Shown here piece after piece: positions 25,113 to 32,178 of a stretch of 64,000 nt of DNA. The notes below the pieces were generated by a model. The model did not search any database and was not told the origin of the DNA. It was given only the letters and a program-made list of their open reading frames with translations. The position numbers were made by a program, and so were the translations under genes. The DNA is from Symbioplanes lichenis (GTDB lineage Bacteria > Actinomycetota > Actinomycetes > Mycobacteriales > Micromonosporaceae), in NCBI RefSeq assembly GCF_030709675.1, contig NZ_JAUZQD010000015.1:1-64000 (forward strand). Direction: 5' to 3'. Position 1 is the stretch's first letter, and every line of letters starts with the position of its first letter.

Positions 25113-25829
25113 ATGTCGCAGAACGGCCCGTACCCCGGCCAGGGCTGGCCGGCCGGGGGACCGCCGGGCGCCGGCGAGCCCTATGCGGCACCCGCCGACC
25201 CGTGGGGTGCCGCCGACCCGCCGGATCCCTCCTGGGGCGCCCGGCCCCACTCCGTGCCGCCCGACCCGCCCGTCTACGACCCACCGGCCTATGACCCGGC
25301 GGCGTTCGGCCCCCCGCAGCCGGCCTATCCCGCCGCGCCGCTCAACACGCCGCCGCCGTGGCAGCAGCCGCCGCCTCCGCCCCGGCGCCGCCGCAACGCG
25401 CCGATCGTGGCGCTCGTGGTCGTGCTCGGCCTGCTGATCTGCGGTGGCCTGGGCACCACGGCCTATCTGGTGAGTCGCACGGACAAGCCCAGCGTCGGCG
25501 CCACCGGCGAGTCCGCGGCGCCGTCCGGACCGCCGACCCGGGGCGCGGCCGTGCCCGACCCGGCGACCAGCCAGGACGCCCGCTTCGTCGGCAAGGGACA
25601 GTGCGTCCGCAACCAGGGTGACGCCGATGACAGCCCCGACCTCAAGATCGTGCCGTGCGCCAGCGGGACGTACGAGGTGCTCAAGCGCGTCGACGGCCGC
25701 ACGACCGGGGAGCCGGACGCCGAGAGCAAGTGCAGCAAGGTGGCGAACTACACGAAGTGGTACTTCTACGACAGCGAGCTGGACAGCCTCGACTTCGTGC
25801 TGTGCCTCCGCGAGTATCCCGCTAAATAG
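25113..25829 (+). CDS. Proline-rich single-pass membrane protein
   Basis: A 238-residue protein: a Pro/Tyr/Ala-rich cytoplasmic N-terminus (residues 1-105), Arg-Arg-Arg-Arg, one membrane helix (about 98-120: APIVALVVVLGLLICGGLGTTAYLV) and an outside domain with four cysteines (CVRNQG, KIVPCASG, KCSKVA, LCLREY), probably forming two disulfides. The outer part resembles the small LppU/SCO3897-like domains of actinobacteria. Function unknown. GGAGG lies 8 nt ahead of the ATG, and TACGGT further upstream may be its -10. Confidence 0.8.
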   Translation: MSQNGPYPGQGWPAGGPPGAGEPYAAPADPWGAADPPDPSWGARPHSVPPDPPVYDPPAYDPAAFGPPQPAYPAAPLNTPPPWQQPPPPPRRRRNAPIVALVVVLGLLICGGLGTTAYLVSRTDKPSVGATGESAAPSGPPTRGAAVPDPATSQDARFVGKGQCVRNQGDADDSPDLKIVPCASGTYEVLKRVDGRTTGEPDAESKCSKVANYTKWYFYDSELDSLDFVLCLREYPAK

Positions 25830-25833
25830 CGTC

Positions 25834-25901
25834 GTCTAGCTTCAGAGCTAGAAAGCGCTAGACGATGCTCGACGAGCGCGTATCTAGCGATACAGCTAGA
25901 T
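25834..25901. promoter_or_regulatory. CTAG-rich palindromic operator candidate
   Basis: Five CTAG tetramers in 64 bp (25836, 25848, 25858, 25884, 25896), where CTAG is otherwise rare. They form two inverted repeats: GTCTAGC (25834-25840) with GCTAGAC (25857-25863), enclosing GCTAGA (25847-25852), and ATCTAGC (25882-25888) with GCTAGAT (25895-25901). The second palindrome lies at the expected -35 position of the next gene, whose -10 is TACGGT at 25909-25914. Confidence 0.65.
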
Positions 25902-25921
25902 GGCCCGATACGGTGCAATGC

Positions 25922-27118
25922 GTGGATCCGGTCCGGAACCCGTACGCCCCCGGCGCCGGCCAGCGCCCGCCCGAGCTGGCCGGACGCGGCCGCGAGCTGG
26001 ACGCCTTCGACATCGTGCTGGAACGCGTGGCCCGCGGCCGCCCCGAGCGCAGCCTCGTCCTGACCGGCCTGCGCGGCGTCGGCAAGACCGTCCTGCTCAA
26101 CACCCTGCGCAGCGCGGCGATCGGGCGCCTCTGGGGCACCGGCAAGATCGAGGCGCGCCCCGACCAGTCGTTGCGCCGCCCGGTCACGGCCGCGCTGCAC
26201 ATGGCGATCCGCGAGCTCGCGCCGCACCACCGCAACCCCGACCGGGTGGACGAGGTGCTGGCCGTGCTCAAGGCGTTCGCGCTGCGGTCCAACGACGCGA
26301 ACGCCAAGCTGCGCGACCGCTGGACGCCCGGCATCGACGTGCCGCCCGCGCGGGGCCGGGCCGACTCCGGCGACATCGAGATCGACCTGGTCGAGCTGTT
26401 CACCGACGCCGCGTCGCTGGCCACCGACGTCGGCACCGGCATCGCGCTGTTCATCGACGAGATGCAGGACCTCGGCCCCGCCGACGTGTCGGCCCTCTGT
26501 GCCGCCTGTCACGAGTTGTCGCAGCTGGGCGCGCCCCTGATCGTGGTCGGGGCCGGTCTGCCACACCTGCCGGCCGTCCTGTCCGCGGCGAAGTCCTACT
26601 CGGAGCGGCTCTTCCGCTATCAGCGCATCGACCGGCTCGACCGGGTGGCGGCCGACCTCGCCCTGGGTGCGCCGGCCGCGCGCGAGGACGTCAAGTACGA
26701 GCCCAAGGCGCTGGACCTGCTCTACGAGAAGTCGGGCGGCTATCCGTACTTCGTGCAGGCCTACGGGAAGGCGACCTGGGACCACGCTCCGACGTCGCCG
26801 GTGACCGCGGAGGACGTACGCGTGGCCGCGCCCGAGGCCGAGGCCGAGCTGGCCGTGGGCTTCTTCGGCTCCCGCTACGAACGGGCGACGCCGGCCGAAC
26901 GCGAGTACATGCGCGCCATGGCCGCTTTGTCGGTCTCCGACGACATGGACGCCGCGGTCGCCACGTCCGAGATAGCTTCCTCACTGTCACGCCGCCCCGC
27001 GAGCCTGTCCCCGGCCCGGGACGCCCTGATCAAGAAGGGTCTGATCTATTCCGGCGAGCGCGGCACGGTGGCGTTCACCGTGCCGCACTTCGGCCGTTAT
27101 CTGCGTACGCAGCCCTGA
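25922..27118 (+). CDS. AAA family ATPase (ORC1/Cdc6-like fold)
   Basis: A 398-residue P-loop ATPase of the ORC-type AAA group. The typical actinobacterial opening is VDPVRNPYAPGAGQRPPELAGRGREL, then Walker A (LTGLRGVGKTVLLN), Walker B (IALFIDEMQDLG), a sensor-like VVGAGLPHLP and a winged-helix-type C-terminus (LSRRPASLSPARDALIKKGLIY, AFTVPHFGRYL). Role unknown. GTG 25922 is chosen because it matches this opening and lies 7 nt after TACGGT (25909-25914), suggesting leaderless transcription; the frame is open from ATG 25865 but that part overlaps the operator-like palindromes. Confidence 0.85.
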   Translation: MDPVRNPYAPGAGQRPPELAGRGRELDAFDIVLERVARGRPERSLVLTGLRGVGKTVLLNTLRSAAIGRLWGTGKIEARPDQSLRRPVTAALHMAIRELAPHHRNPDRVDEVLAVLKAFALRSNDANAKLRDRWTPGIDVPPARGRADSGDIEIDLVELFTDAASLATDVGTGIALFIDEMQDLGPADVSALCAACHELSQLGAPLIVVGAGLPHLPAVLSAAKSYSERLFRYQRIDRLDRVAADLALGAPAAREDVKYEPKALDLLYEKSGGYPYFVQAYGKATWDHAPTSPVTAEDVRVAAPEAEAELAVGFFGSRYERATPAEREYMRAMAALSVSDDMDAAVATSEIASSLSRRPASLSPARDALIKKGLIYSGERGTVAFTVPHFGRYLRTQP

Positions 27119-27136
27119 CCCGGGTATAACGACTTC

Positions 27137-27679
27137 ATGAAGCCCGTACGCGCCGCCGCCCGCGCCATGCTCGGCGCGATCTTCGTGATCAACGGAGTTC
27201 GTGTCGCCATCGACCCCGACTCCCGTGTCCCCGCCGCCAAGCGGGTCACCGACCGGGCCGCTCCCCTGATCGAGCGCGTCGACCCGCGCCTGCCCAGTGA
27301 CGCGCGCTCGCTCACCCGCCTCAAGGCCGGCGCCGACGTGGTGGCCGGCGCGCTGCTCGCCACGGGCCACCTGACCCGGCCGGCCGCGGCGGTGCTGGCG
27401 GCGGGCCTCATCCCGACCACGGTCGCCGGGCACCCGTTCTGGTCGGCGCCCAAGGACGAGCGGCGTCAGCAGGAGACCCACTTCTTCAAGAACCTGGGTC
27501 TGCTCGGCGGGCTGCTGCTCGCGGCCGCCGACACCGAGGGCCGGCCCAACCTGCGCTACCGGACCAGCCACGCGCTCGAGCGTTCGCAGCAGTCCGCGCG
27601 GCGGGCGGTGCGCACGGCCCGGCGCGAGGCCCGGATCGCCGCCCGCTCGGCCGCCGCGGCCCGCAAGCTCCCCGGCTGA
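27137..27679 (+). CDS. DoxX family membrane protein
   Basis: A 180-residue protein with about four membrane segments: AMLGAIFVINGVRVAI, the central LTRPAAAVLAAGLIPTTVAGHPFW, FFKNLGLLGGLLLAAAD, typical of DoxX/DoxD proteins (HPFW and NLGLLGG are family marks). It has an Arg/Ala-rich cytoplasmic tail. Members are linked to oxidative stress and redox of the quinone pool. ATG 27137 lies 6 nt after TATAAC (27125-27130), so the mRNA is probably leaderless. It follows the ATPase gene by 18 bp. Confidence 0.9.
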   Translation: MKPVRAAARAMLGAIFVINGVRVAIDPDSRVPAAKRVTDRAAPLIERVDPRLPSDARSLTRLKAGADVVAGALLATGHLTRPAAAVLAAGLIPTTVAGHPFWSAPKDERRQQETHFFKNLGLLGGLLLAAADTEGRPNLRYRTSHALERSQQSARRAVRTARREARIAARSAAAARKLPG

Positions 27680-27708
27680 CAAACGGCAGGCGAGCCGGCG
27701 ACGAAGAC

Positions 27709-27770
27709 GACGGCCGGGCGTGAAAGCCCGGCCGTCAGAACGGGTCAGCGCACCGGCTGATCTTTTTTGT
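27709..27770 (+). terminator. Intrinsic terminator after doxX-like gene
   Basis: A perfect 11-bp stem (27709-27719 with 27726-27736, GACGGCCGGGC) around GTGAAA. A second T-rich element (TGATCTTTTTTGTAGATCA) follows at 27758-27776. Confidence 0.85.
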
Positions 27771-27842
27771 AGATCACCAAACGACCCCCACGGCGTTTAA
27801 CCAGGCAGTAGACCTGGACAAACGAGCCGTCGGAGGTCGGGC

Positions 27843-29003
27843 ATGCCCGCGACGCGGACCCCGGCACACCCGGCGATCGGCCGGTCCGTCGTGGTCACCC
27901 TGGCCTGCGCCGGGATCCTGGCCGCGATTGCCACCATCGCCCTGAGGTACGGCTTCAGCACGCTGGCGGTGACCCGCGGCGCCCTGCTGACCGGGCTCGA
28001 CGGGCTCTACGCCTACCGGGCCCCCGGAAGTCAGCTCGGCACCGACCTGACCCCGCCGGCCGCCCTGCTCACGGCGCCCGCCGCCGTCCTGCCCCTCCCC
28101 GTCGCCGGCTGGCTGCTGGCCCTGGCCGGAGTCGCCGCCCTGGCCCTCGCACTCATCAGCCAGGCGGGTCCGATCGCCCGGCGGCACGGCCGGCGCCCGT
28201 GGCCGGTGGTCCTCGCCGTGGGCGCCCTGGGCCTCACCCTCGAGCCGATCCGCGCCGTGCTCGGCCTGGGCACGCTCGACCTGCTCGTGTACGGCCTGAT
28301 CAGCGCCGACCTGGTGGCCCTGCACCACTCGGCCCGGACGAGACGCTGGGCCGGCGTGGGCATCGGCCTGGCCACGGCGTTGTCGGTGAGCTCGGTGTTC
28401 TTCCTTGGCTACCTGCTGCTCACCCGGCGGCATCGGGCCGCCCTCACCGCCGTCGCCACCGCGCTCGGCGCCGGACTGCTCGCCGCGGCCGTGATGCCGC
28501 ACGCGACCATGGCGTGGGCGAGCGACGTGCTGTGGCGCATCGACCGCACCGGGCCGGTGGAGTGGGTCGGCAACCAGTCCCTCGCCGGCGTCCTCGCCCG
28601 CGTCTACGCCTCCAGCACCACTCCGGTGCTGCTGTGGTTGTCGTTCGCGCTGGTGATCATCGCGGTCGGGATGATCCGGGCCCGGGCGGCCCACGCGGAC
28701 GGCGACGAGCTGGCCGCCTTCACGCTGGTCGGGTTGATCGCGGCGGCCACAGGACCGGTGAGCGGCACGCACGAGCTGGTGTGGGTGCTGCCCGCGATGC
28801 TGGTGCTCTGCGATCTGGCCGCCCGTCACCCGCGCCCCGCCGCCAGTGTCGCGGCCTGGTCGGCGGGGACGTTGTTCCTGCTCTTCGTGCTGGCTCCGAT
28901 GTGGAGCGTGCCGGGGCAGGTCGCCCGGAACTCGTACGCGCTGAGTCTGGTCCTGCTGATCAATCTGCTGCCGTGGCGGAGACCACCGCTCAGGGGCAGT
29001 TGA
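27843..29003 (+). CDS. GT87-type membrane glycosyltransferase
   Basis: A 386-residue polytopic membrane protein with about nine hydrophobic segments, resembling the GT-C family 87 polyprenyl-phosphomannose-dependent mannosyltransferases that build actinobacterial lipoglycans. Family-type features are the first-loop region (YAYRAPGSQLGTDLTPPAALL), EPIRAVLGLGTLDLLVYGLI, EWVGNQSLAGVLAR (the NQS motif) and THELVWVLPAMLVL. The exact linkage cannot be told. GGAGG lies just before the ATG. Its 3' end overlaps the convergent moaE by 14 bp. Confidence 0.8.
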   Translation: MPATRTPAHPAIGRSVVVTLACAGILAAIATIALRYGFSTLAVTRGALLTGLDGLYAYRAPGSQLGTDLTPPAALLTAPAAVLPLPVAGWLLALAGVAALALALISQAGPIARRHGRRPWPVVLAVGALGLTLEPIRAVLGLGTLDLLVYGLISADLVALHHSARTRRWAGVGIGLATALSVSSVFFLGYLLLTRRHRAALTAVATALGAGLLAAAVMPHATMAWASDVLWRIDRTGPVEWVGNQSLAGVLARVYASSTTPVLLWLSFALVIIAVGMIRARAAHADGDELAAFTLVGLIAAATGPVSGTHELVWVLPAMLVLCDLAARHPRPAASVAAWSAGTLFLLFVLAPMWSVPGQVARNSYALSLVLLINLLPWRRPPLRGS

Positions 29004-29415
29004 CCCACTCGTCGGTGCCGTCGGTGAAGACCTGGCGCTTCCAGATCGGCAGCCGCGCCTTCGCCTCGTCGACGAGCCGGGCGCACGCCGCGAACGCCGC
29101 CGCCCGGTGGGCCGTGCTCACGGCGGCGACCAGGGCGACGTCCCCGATCCGCAGGGCGCCGACCCGGTGCGAGACCGCGACGGCGTACACGTCGGGGTCG
29201 GCGGCGATCTCCTCCGCGACCTCGCGCAGGACCGCGGCGGCCGTGGGATGCCCCTCATATTCCAGCTCGGTGACGCCGCGGCCGTGATCGTGGTCGCGGA
29301 CGACGCCCTGGAAGGAGACGACGGCGCCGGCGCGCGGGTCGGCCACCGCCTTCTCGTGGGCGGCGAGGTCGAGGGCCACGTCCCCGACCTCGGCGATGCG
29401 GACGGTGTCGGTCAT
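28990..29415 (-). CDS. moaE: Molybdopterin synthase catalytic subunit MoaE
   Basis: A 141-residue MoaE, which with thiocarboxylated MoaD converts cPMP to molybdopterin. Signatures are GAVVSFQGVVRDHDHGRGVTELEYEGHP, SHRVGALRIGDVALVAAVSTAHRAAAF and LPIWKRQVFTDGTDEWVNC (KRQ-type Lys plus W). It is last in the operon moaC-mog-moeA-moaE; ATG 29415 overlaps the moeA stop as ATGA. Confidence 0.95.
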   Translation of the reverse strand: MTDTVRIAEVGDVALDLAAHEKAVADPRAGAVVSFQGVVRDHDHGRGVTELEYEGHPTAAAVLREVAEEIAADPDVYAVAVSHRVGALRIGDVALVAAVSTAHRAAAFAACARLVDEAKARLPIWKRQVFTDGTDEWVNCP

Positions 29416-30635
29416 GAGCGCTCTCCGGGGAACAGCGGGAGGGGCAGGAAGCCGGTCGTCTCACCGGCGGCGGCCTGCGCGTCGGGCCGGACGACGACGA
29501 AGCCGTCCGCCCGGGCCAGCCCGCGCAGCATCGACGACGCGACGTGACCGACCGGGGTGGCGCGCCCGGCGTCGTCGAGCGCGGCGAGGGCGAGGTGGGT
29601 GTAGGCGCCGCGACCGGGCACCGGGGCGGTCACCTCGACCCGGCGCAGCGTCGGCAGGGAACGGCCGGACAGCCCGGCGAGCAGCGGCGCCACGAGCGAG
29701 ACCAGCGCGATCACGGCGGACTGGGGGTTGCCCGGCAGACCGGCGAGGAAGCGCGGCCGGCCGTCGGGGCCCGGCACCCGCGCCAGCAGCATCGGGAAGC
29801 CGGGGCGCACGGCGACGGTGTTGACGACGTATTCCGCGCCGAGCCGGGCGAGCGCCGGGTGGAGATGGTCGACCGGCCCGTGCATGGTGCCGCCGGTCGT
29901 GCACACCACGTCGGCGACGGCCAGCCCCTGCTCGATCGCCGCCACGTGCGCGTCGAGCGTGTCCTGCACCGGCCCATGCACGGCGCCGGCGTCCACAGTG
30001 GCTCCCTCGCGCCGCAGCCAGGCCGGCACCAGGGGGGTCAGGGAGTCGCGCACCCGTCCGGCGCCGGGCGGGCCGCTGGTGAGCAGCTCGTCGCCGAAGA
30101 CCAGGAGGGCGGCGCGTGGCCGCGGGCGTACGGGAATCGCGTCGTAACCGCACGTCGCGGCCAGCCCCAGCACCGCGGGGTCGACCGGGGTCCCGGCCGG
30201 AAGCAGCTCCTCGCCCCGGGCCGCTTCGTCGCCGGGCAGCCGCCACTCGGGCTGCGGCCGGGGCTTCCCGCTGACCAGGCCGGCGGCGTCCCGAGTCGAC
30301 TCCTCGACGCGCACCAGGGCGGCCGCACCCGCGGGCACCATCGCGCCGGTGGCGATCTCGACGCAGGTGCCCTCCTCGGTGAGCGGCTCGGGAACGCCGC
30401 CGGCCAGCACCCGCCCGACGGGGCGCCACGGCGCCGGGCCGCGCACCGCCCACCCGTCGATGCTCGAGGTGGGGAAGGCGGGGAGGTCGGTCAGGGCGAC
30501 GAGCGGCTCGGCGAGCGTGCGGCCGTCGGCTCCCGCCAGCGGCACGGTCTCGACCGGTCCGGCGGCGGCGCGGCCGGCCTCGAAGGCCAGGGCTTGGGCC
30601 TTGTCCCAGTCGACCGGGATGTTCTGTGCGCTCAC
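29412..30635 (-). CDS. moeA: Molybdopterin molybdotransferase MoeA
   Basis: A 407-residue MoeA (gephyrin E domain), which inserts molybdate into adenylylated molybdopterin. Recognisable parts are LPAFPTSSIDGWAVRGP, EIATGAMVPAGAAALVRVEES, LVFGDELLTSG, VCTTGGTMHG and FLAGLPGNPQSAVIALVSLVAPLL. GTG 30635 overlaps the preceding mog stop as GTGA, and its own stop overlaps moaE, so the operon is tightly coupled. Confidence 0.95.
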   Translation of the reverse strand: MSAQNIPVDWDKAQALAFEAGRAAAGPVETVPLAGADGRTLAEPLVALTDLPAFPTSSIDGWAVRGPAPWRPVGRVLAGGVPEPLTEEGTCVEIATGAMVPAGAAALVRVEESTRDAAGLVSGKPRPQPEWRLPGDEAARGEELLPAGTPVDPAVLGLAATCGYDAIPVRPRPRAALLVFGDELLTSGPPGAGRVRDSLTPLVPAWLRREGATVDAGAVHGPVQDTLDAHVAAIEQGLAVADVVCTTGGTMHGPVDHLHPALARLGAEYVVNTVAVRPGFPMLLARVPGPDGRPRFLAGLPGNPQSAVIALVSLVAPLLAGLSGRSLPTLRRVEVTAPVPGRGAYTHLALAALDDAGRATPVGHVASSMLRGLARADGFVVVRPDAQAAAGETTGFLPLPLFPGERS

Positions 30636-31114
30636 TGCTCAAGCCTATGGTCGCCGCCGTGGATCTGCTCCACCGTGTGGGCCAGGAGGGGCTTCAGCAC
30701 CGCCAGCCCGTCCTTCGCCCCGCCGGTCGACCCGGGCAGGTTGACGATCAGCGTGCGGCCGGCGACCCCGGCGAGACCCCGGGAGAGGGCGGCCGACGGC
30801 ACCTTGTCCCGGCTGTACGCGCGGACGGCCTCGGCAATCCCCGGAATCTCGAAGTCGAGCAGCGGCCGGGTGGCCTCGGGGGTGCGGTCGGTCGGCGTGA
30901 CGCCGGTGCCGCCGCTGGTCAGCACCACGTCGAAGCCCTCCGCCACGGCCGCGCGCAGCGCCTCGGCCACCGGCTCGCCGTCCGGCACCACGACCGGGCC
31001 GGGGTCGACCTCACAGCCGAGCTCGCGCAGGCCGGCGACGAGCCGGGGGCCGCTGGTGTCCTCGTAGACCCCCGCGGCGGCCCGGTTGGAGGCGACGATC
31101 ACGCGGGCGCGCAT
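30632..31114 (-). CDS. mog: Molybdopterin adenylyltransferase (Mog/MoaB)
   Basis: 160 residues of the MogA/MoaB family, which adenylylates molybdopterin before metal insertion. Motifs are ARVIVASNRAAAGVYEDTSGPRLV, DVVLTSGGTGVTPTDRTPEATRPLL and TLIVNLPGSTGGAKDGLAVLKPLLAHTVEQIHGGDH. The ATG at 31114 shares its A with the moaC stop (TGATG). Confidence 0.93.
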   Translation of the reverse strand: MRARVIVASNRAAAGVYEDTSGPRLVAGLRELGCEVDPGPVVVPDGEPVAEALRAAVAEGFDVVLTSGGTGVTPTDRTPEATRPLLDFEIPGIAEAVRAYSRDKVPSAALSRGLAGVAGRTLIVNLPGSTGGAKDGLAVLKPLLAHTVEQIHGGDHRLEQ

Positions 31115-31593
31115 CACGGGCGCTCCCACAGACCGGTCTTGCCGCCCTCCTTGCGCAGCACCCGGACGGCCTCGATGCTGGCGGCCGGGTCGATGGCCTT
31201 GACCATGTCGACGAGCGCGAGGCCGGCGGTCGCCACCGCGGTCAGCGCCTCCATCTCGACGCCGGTGCGGTCGGCCGTCTTCGTCGTCGCGACGATGTCG
31301 ACCCCGGTGTCGGTGATCGTGAGGTCGACCGAGACGCCGTGGAGCCCGATCGGGTGGCACAGCGGGATGATCTCCGGGGTGCGCTTGGCGCCCATGATCC
31401 CCGCGAGCCGGGCGACGGCCAGAGCGTCGCCCTTGGGCACGCCCTCGCCGCGCAGGAGCGCCACGACCTCGGCGGTGGTGTCGAGCCGGCCCGCCGCGAC
31501 CGCGCGCCGGGCGCTGACGTCCTTACCGGACACATCGACCATGTGCGCTGCGCCGGCGGCGTCGACATGTGTCAGTTTTTGCGCGTCTGTCAC
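31114..31593 (-). CDS. moaC: Cyclic pyranopterin monophosphate synthase MoaC
   Basis: A 159-residue MoaC, converting 3',8-cyclo-GTP to cPMP. It has LTHVDAAGAAHMVDVSGKDVSARRAVAAG, LAGIMGAKRTPEIIPLCHP and TTKTADRTGVEMEALTAVATAGLALVDMVKAID, with the catalytic Lys and Asp of the family. GTG 31593 lies 6 nt after TAAGCT (complement of 31600-31605), indicating a leaderless first gene of the moaC-mog-moeA-moaE operon. MoaA works just before it but is encoded 13 kb away. Confidence 0.96.
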   Translation of the reverse strand: MTDAQKLTHVDAAGAAHMVDVSGKDVSARRAVAAGRLDTTAEVVALLRGEGVPKGDALAVARLAGIMGAKRTPEIIPLCHPIGLHGVSVDLTITDTGVDIVATTKTADRTGVEMEALTAVATAGLALVDMVKAIDPAASIEAVRVLRKEGGKTGLWERP

Positions 31594-31940
31594 GCTGACA
31601 GCTTATCGAGCCGCAAGATGGTCTTGGTTTTCGGCGCGCCGGAACCGCAACCGTTTGTGTTTAAGCGCTCTCTTTCTGTGACCATTTCCCGAGCACAATC
31701 CGATGTACGCAGTGAATTGGTCCATAGCGCGCTTTTTGAATGCGGTGTTCCCCCGTCTCCGGGCTTACATTGCATCGTGTCCGGGCACCTGGATTCCAGT
31801 TCGCACCCGCGTCGTTTACCTGCCGGAAAGCCCGGCGACCCCGGCGCGGAGTAATTCAGTAGCGGAGCGTTGCGACACCGTTACTTATGGGCACGAAGCA
31901 GACAAGACTCGCATTTCGTGAAACGAGCGACAAATCATTG
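31594..31940. other. AT-richer intergenic region
   Basis: Together with the leader to 32178 this is about 585 bp without a large gene. Base composition is clearly less GC-rich than the flanks (runs such as TTTGTGTTTAAG and TCATTGTTGG). Short open frames cross it, but I find none with a ribosome binding site and domain. TGTACGCAGTGAA at 31704-31716 is repeated exactly at 38430-38442. Confidence 0.6.
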
Positions 31941-31969
31941 TTGGCACCGCGCCGATCCTTTCCTAGCCT
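31941..31969 (+). promoter_or_regulatory. Sigma-70-type promoter for leader ORF and GGDEF-EAL gene
   Basis: TTGGCA (31941-31946), a 17-bp spacer, then TAGCCT (31964-31969): a near-consensus housekeeping promoter. Transcription would start near 31976, giving a leader of about 88 nt to the seven-codon ORF and about 200 nt to the large gene. Confidence 0.7.
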
Positions 31970-32063
31970 GTTGAGCGGGAAAGGGAAGCCGATCTCCACA
32001 AGATTTGCATCGGGCACCCGCCGGAAACGGCAGCCGGCGCCATTCACGAGAAGGAGGTGCGAG

Positions 32064-32087
32064 ATGCGTGACTTCGTCTGGGGCTGA
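32064..32087 (+). CDS. Seven-residue leader ORF
   Basis: AAGGAGG (32051-32057) stands 6 nt before ATG CGT GAC TTC GTC TGG GGC TGA, encoding MRDFVWG. This is the strongest Shine-Dalgarno sequence in the area, and it serves a frame of only seven codons. A GC-rich inverted repeat (GCCGG, GCCGGC near 32019-32040) precedes it. It could be a regulatory leader peptide for the GGDEF-EAL gene that starts 91 nt later, or a tiny functional peptide. Not recognised. Confidence 0.5.
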   Translation: MRDFVWG

Positions 32088-32178
32088 GACCGACACCTCC
32101 CGGCCGTCACAGAAAGCTCGGCAGGGATTGACAGCCCGTACGGGCAACGCGCGACCATGGGCTCATGGGGCGCGCGAG

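Noticed and set aside
31590..31921. Short frames of 60-72 codons in the AT-richer region
   Set aside because: No ribosome binding site, no domain, and codon use unlike the neighbours.
31970..32178. Cyclic di-GMP riboswitch before the GGDEF-EAL gene
   Set aside because: The conserved core of the known classes (for example the GGTAGCCGGGT-type receptor) is not present; only a GC-rich inverted repeat is seen.
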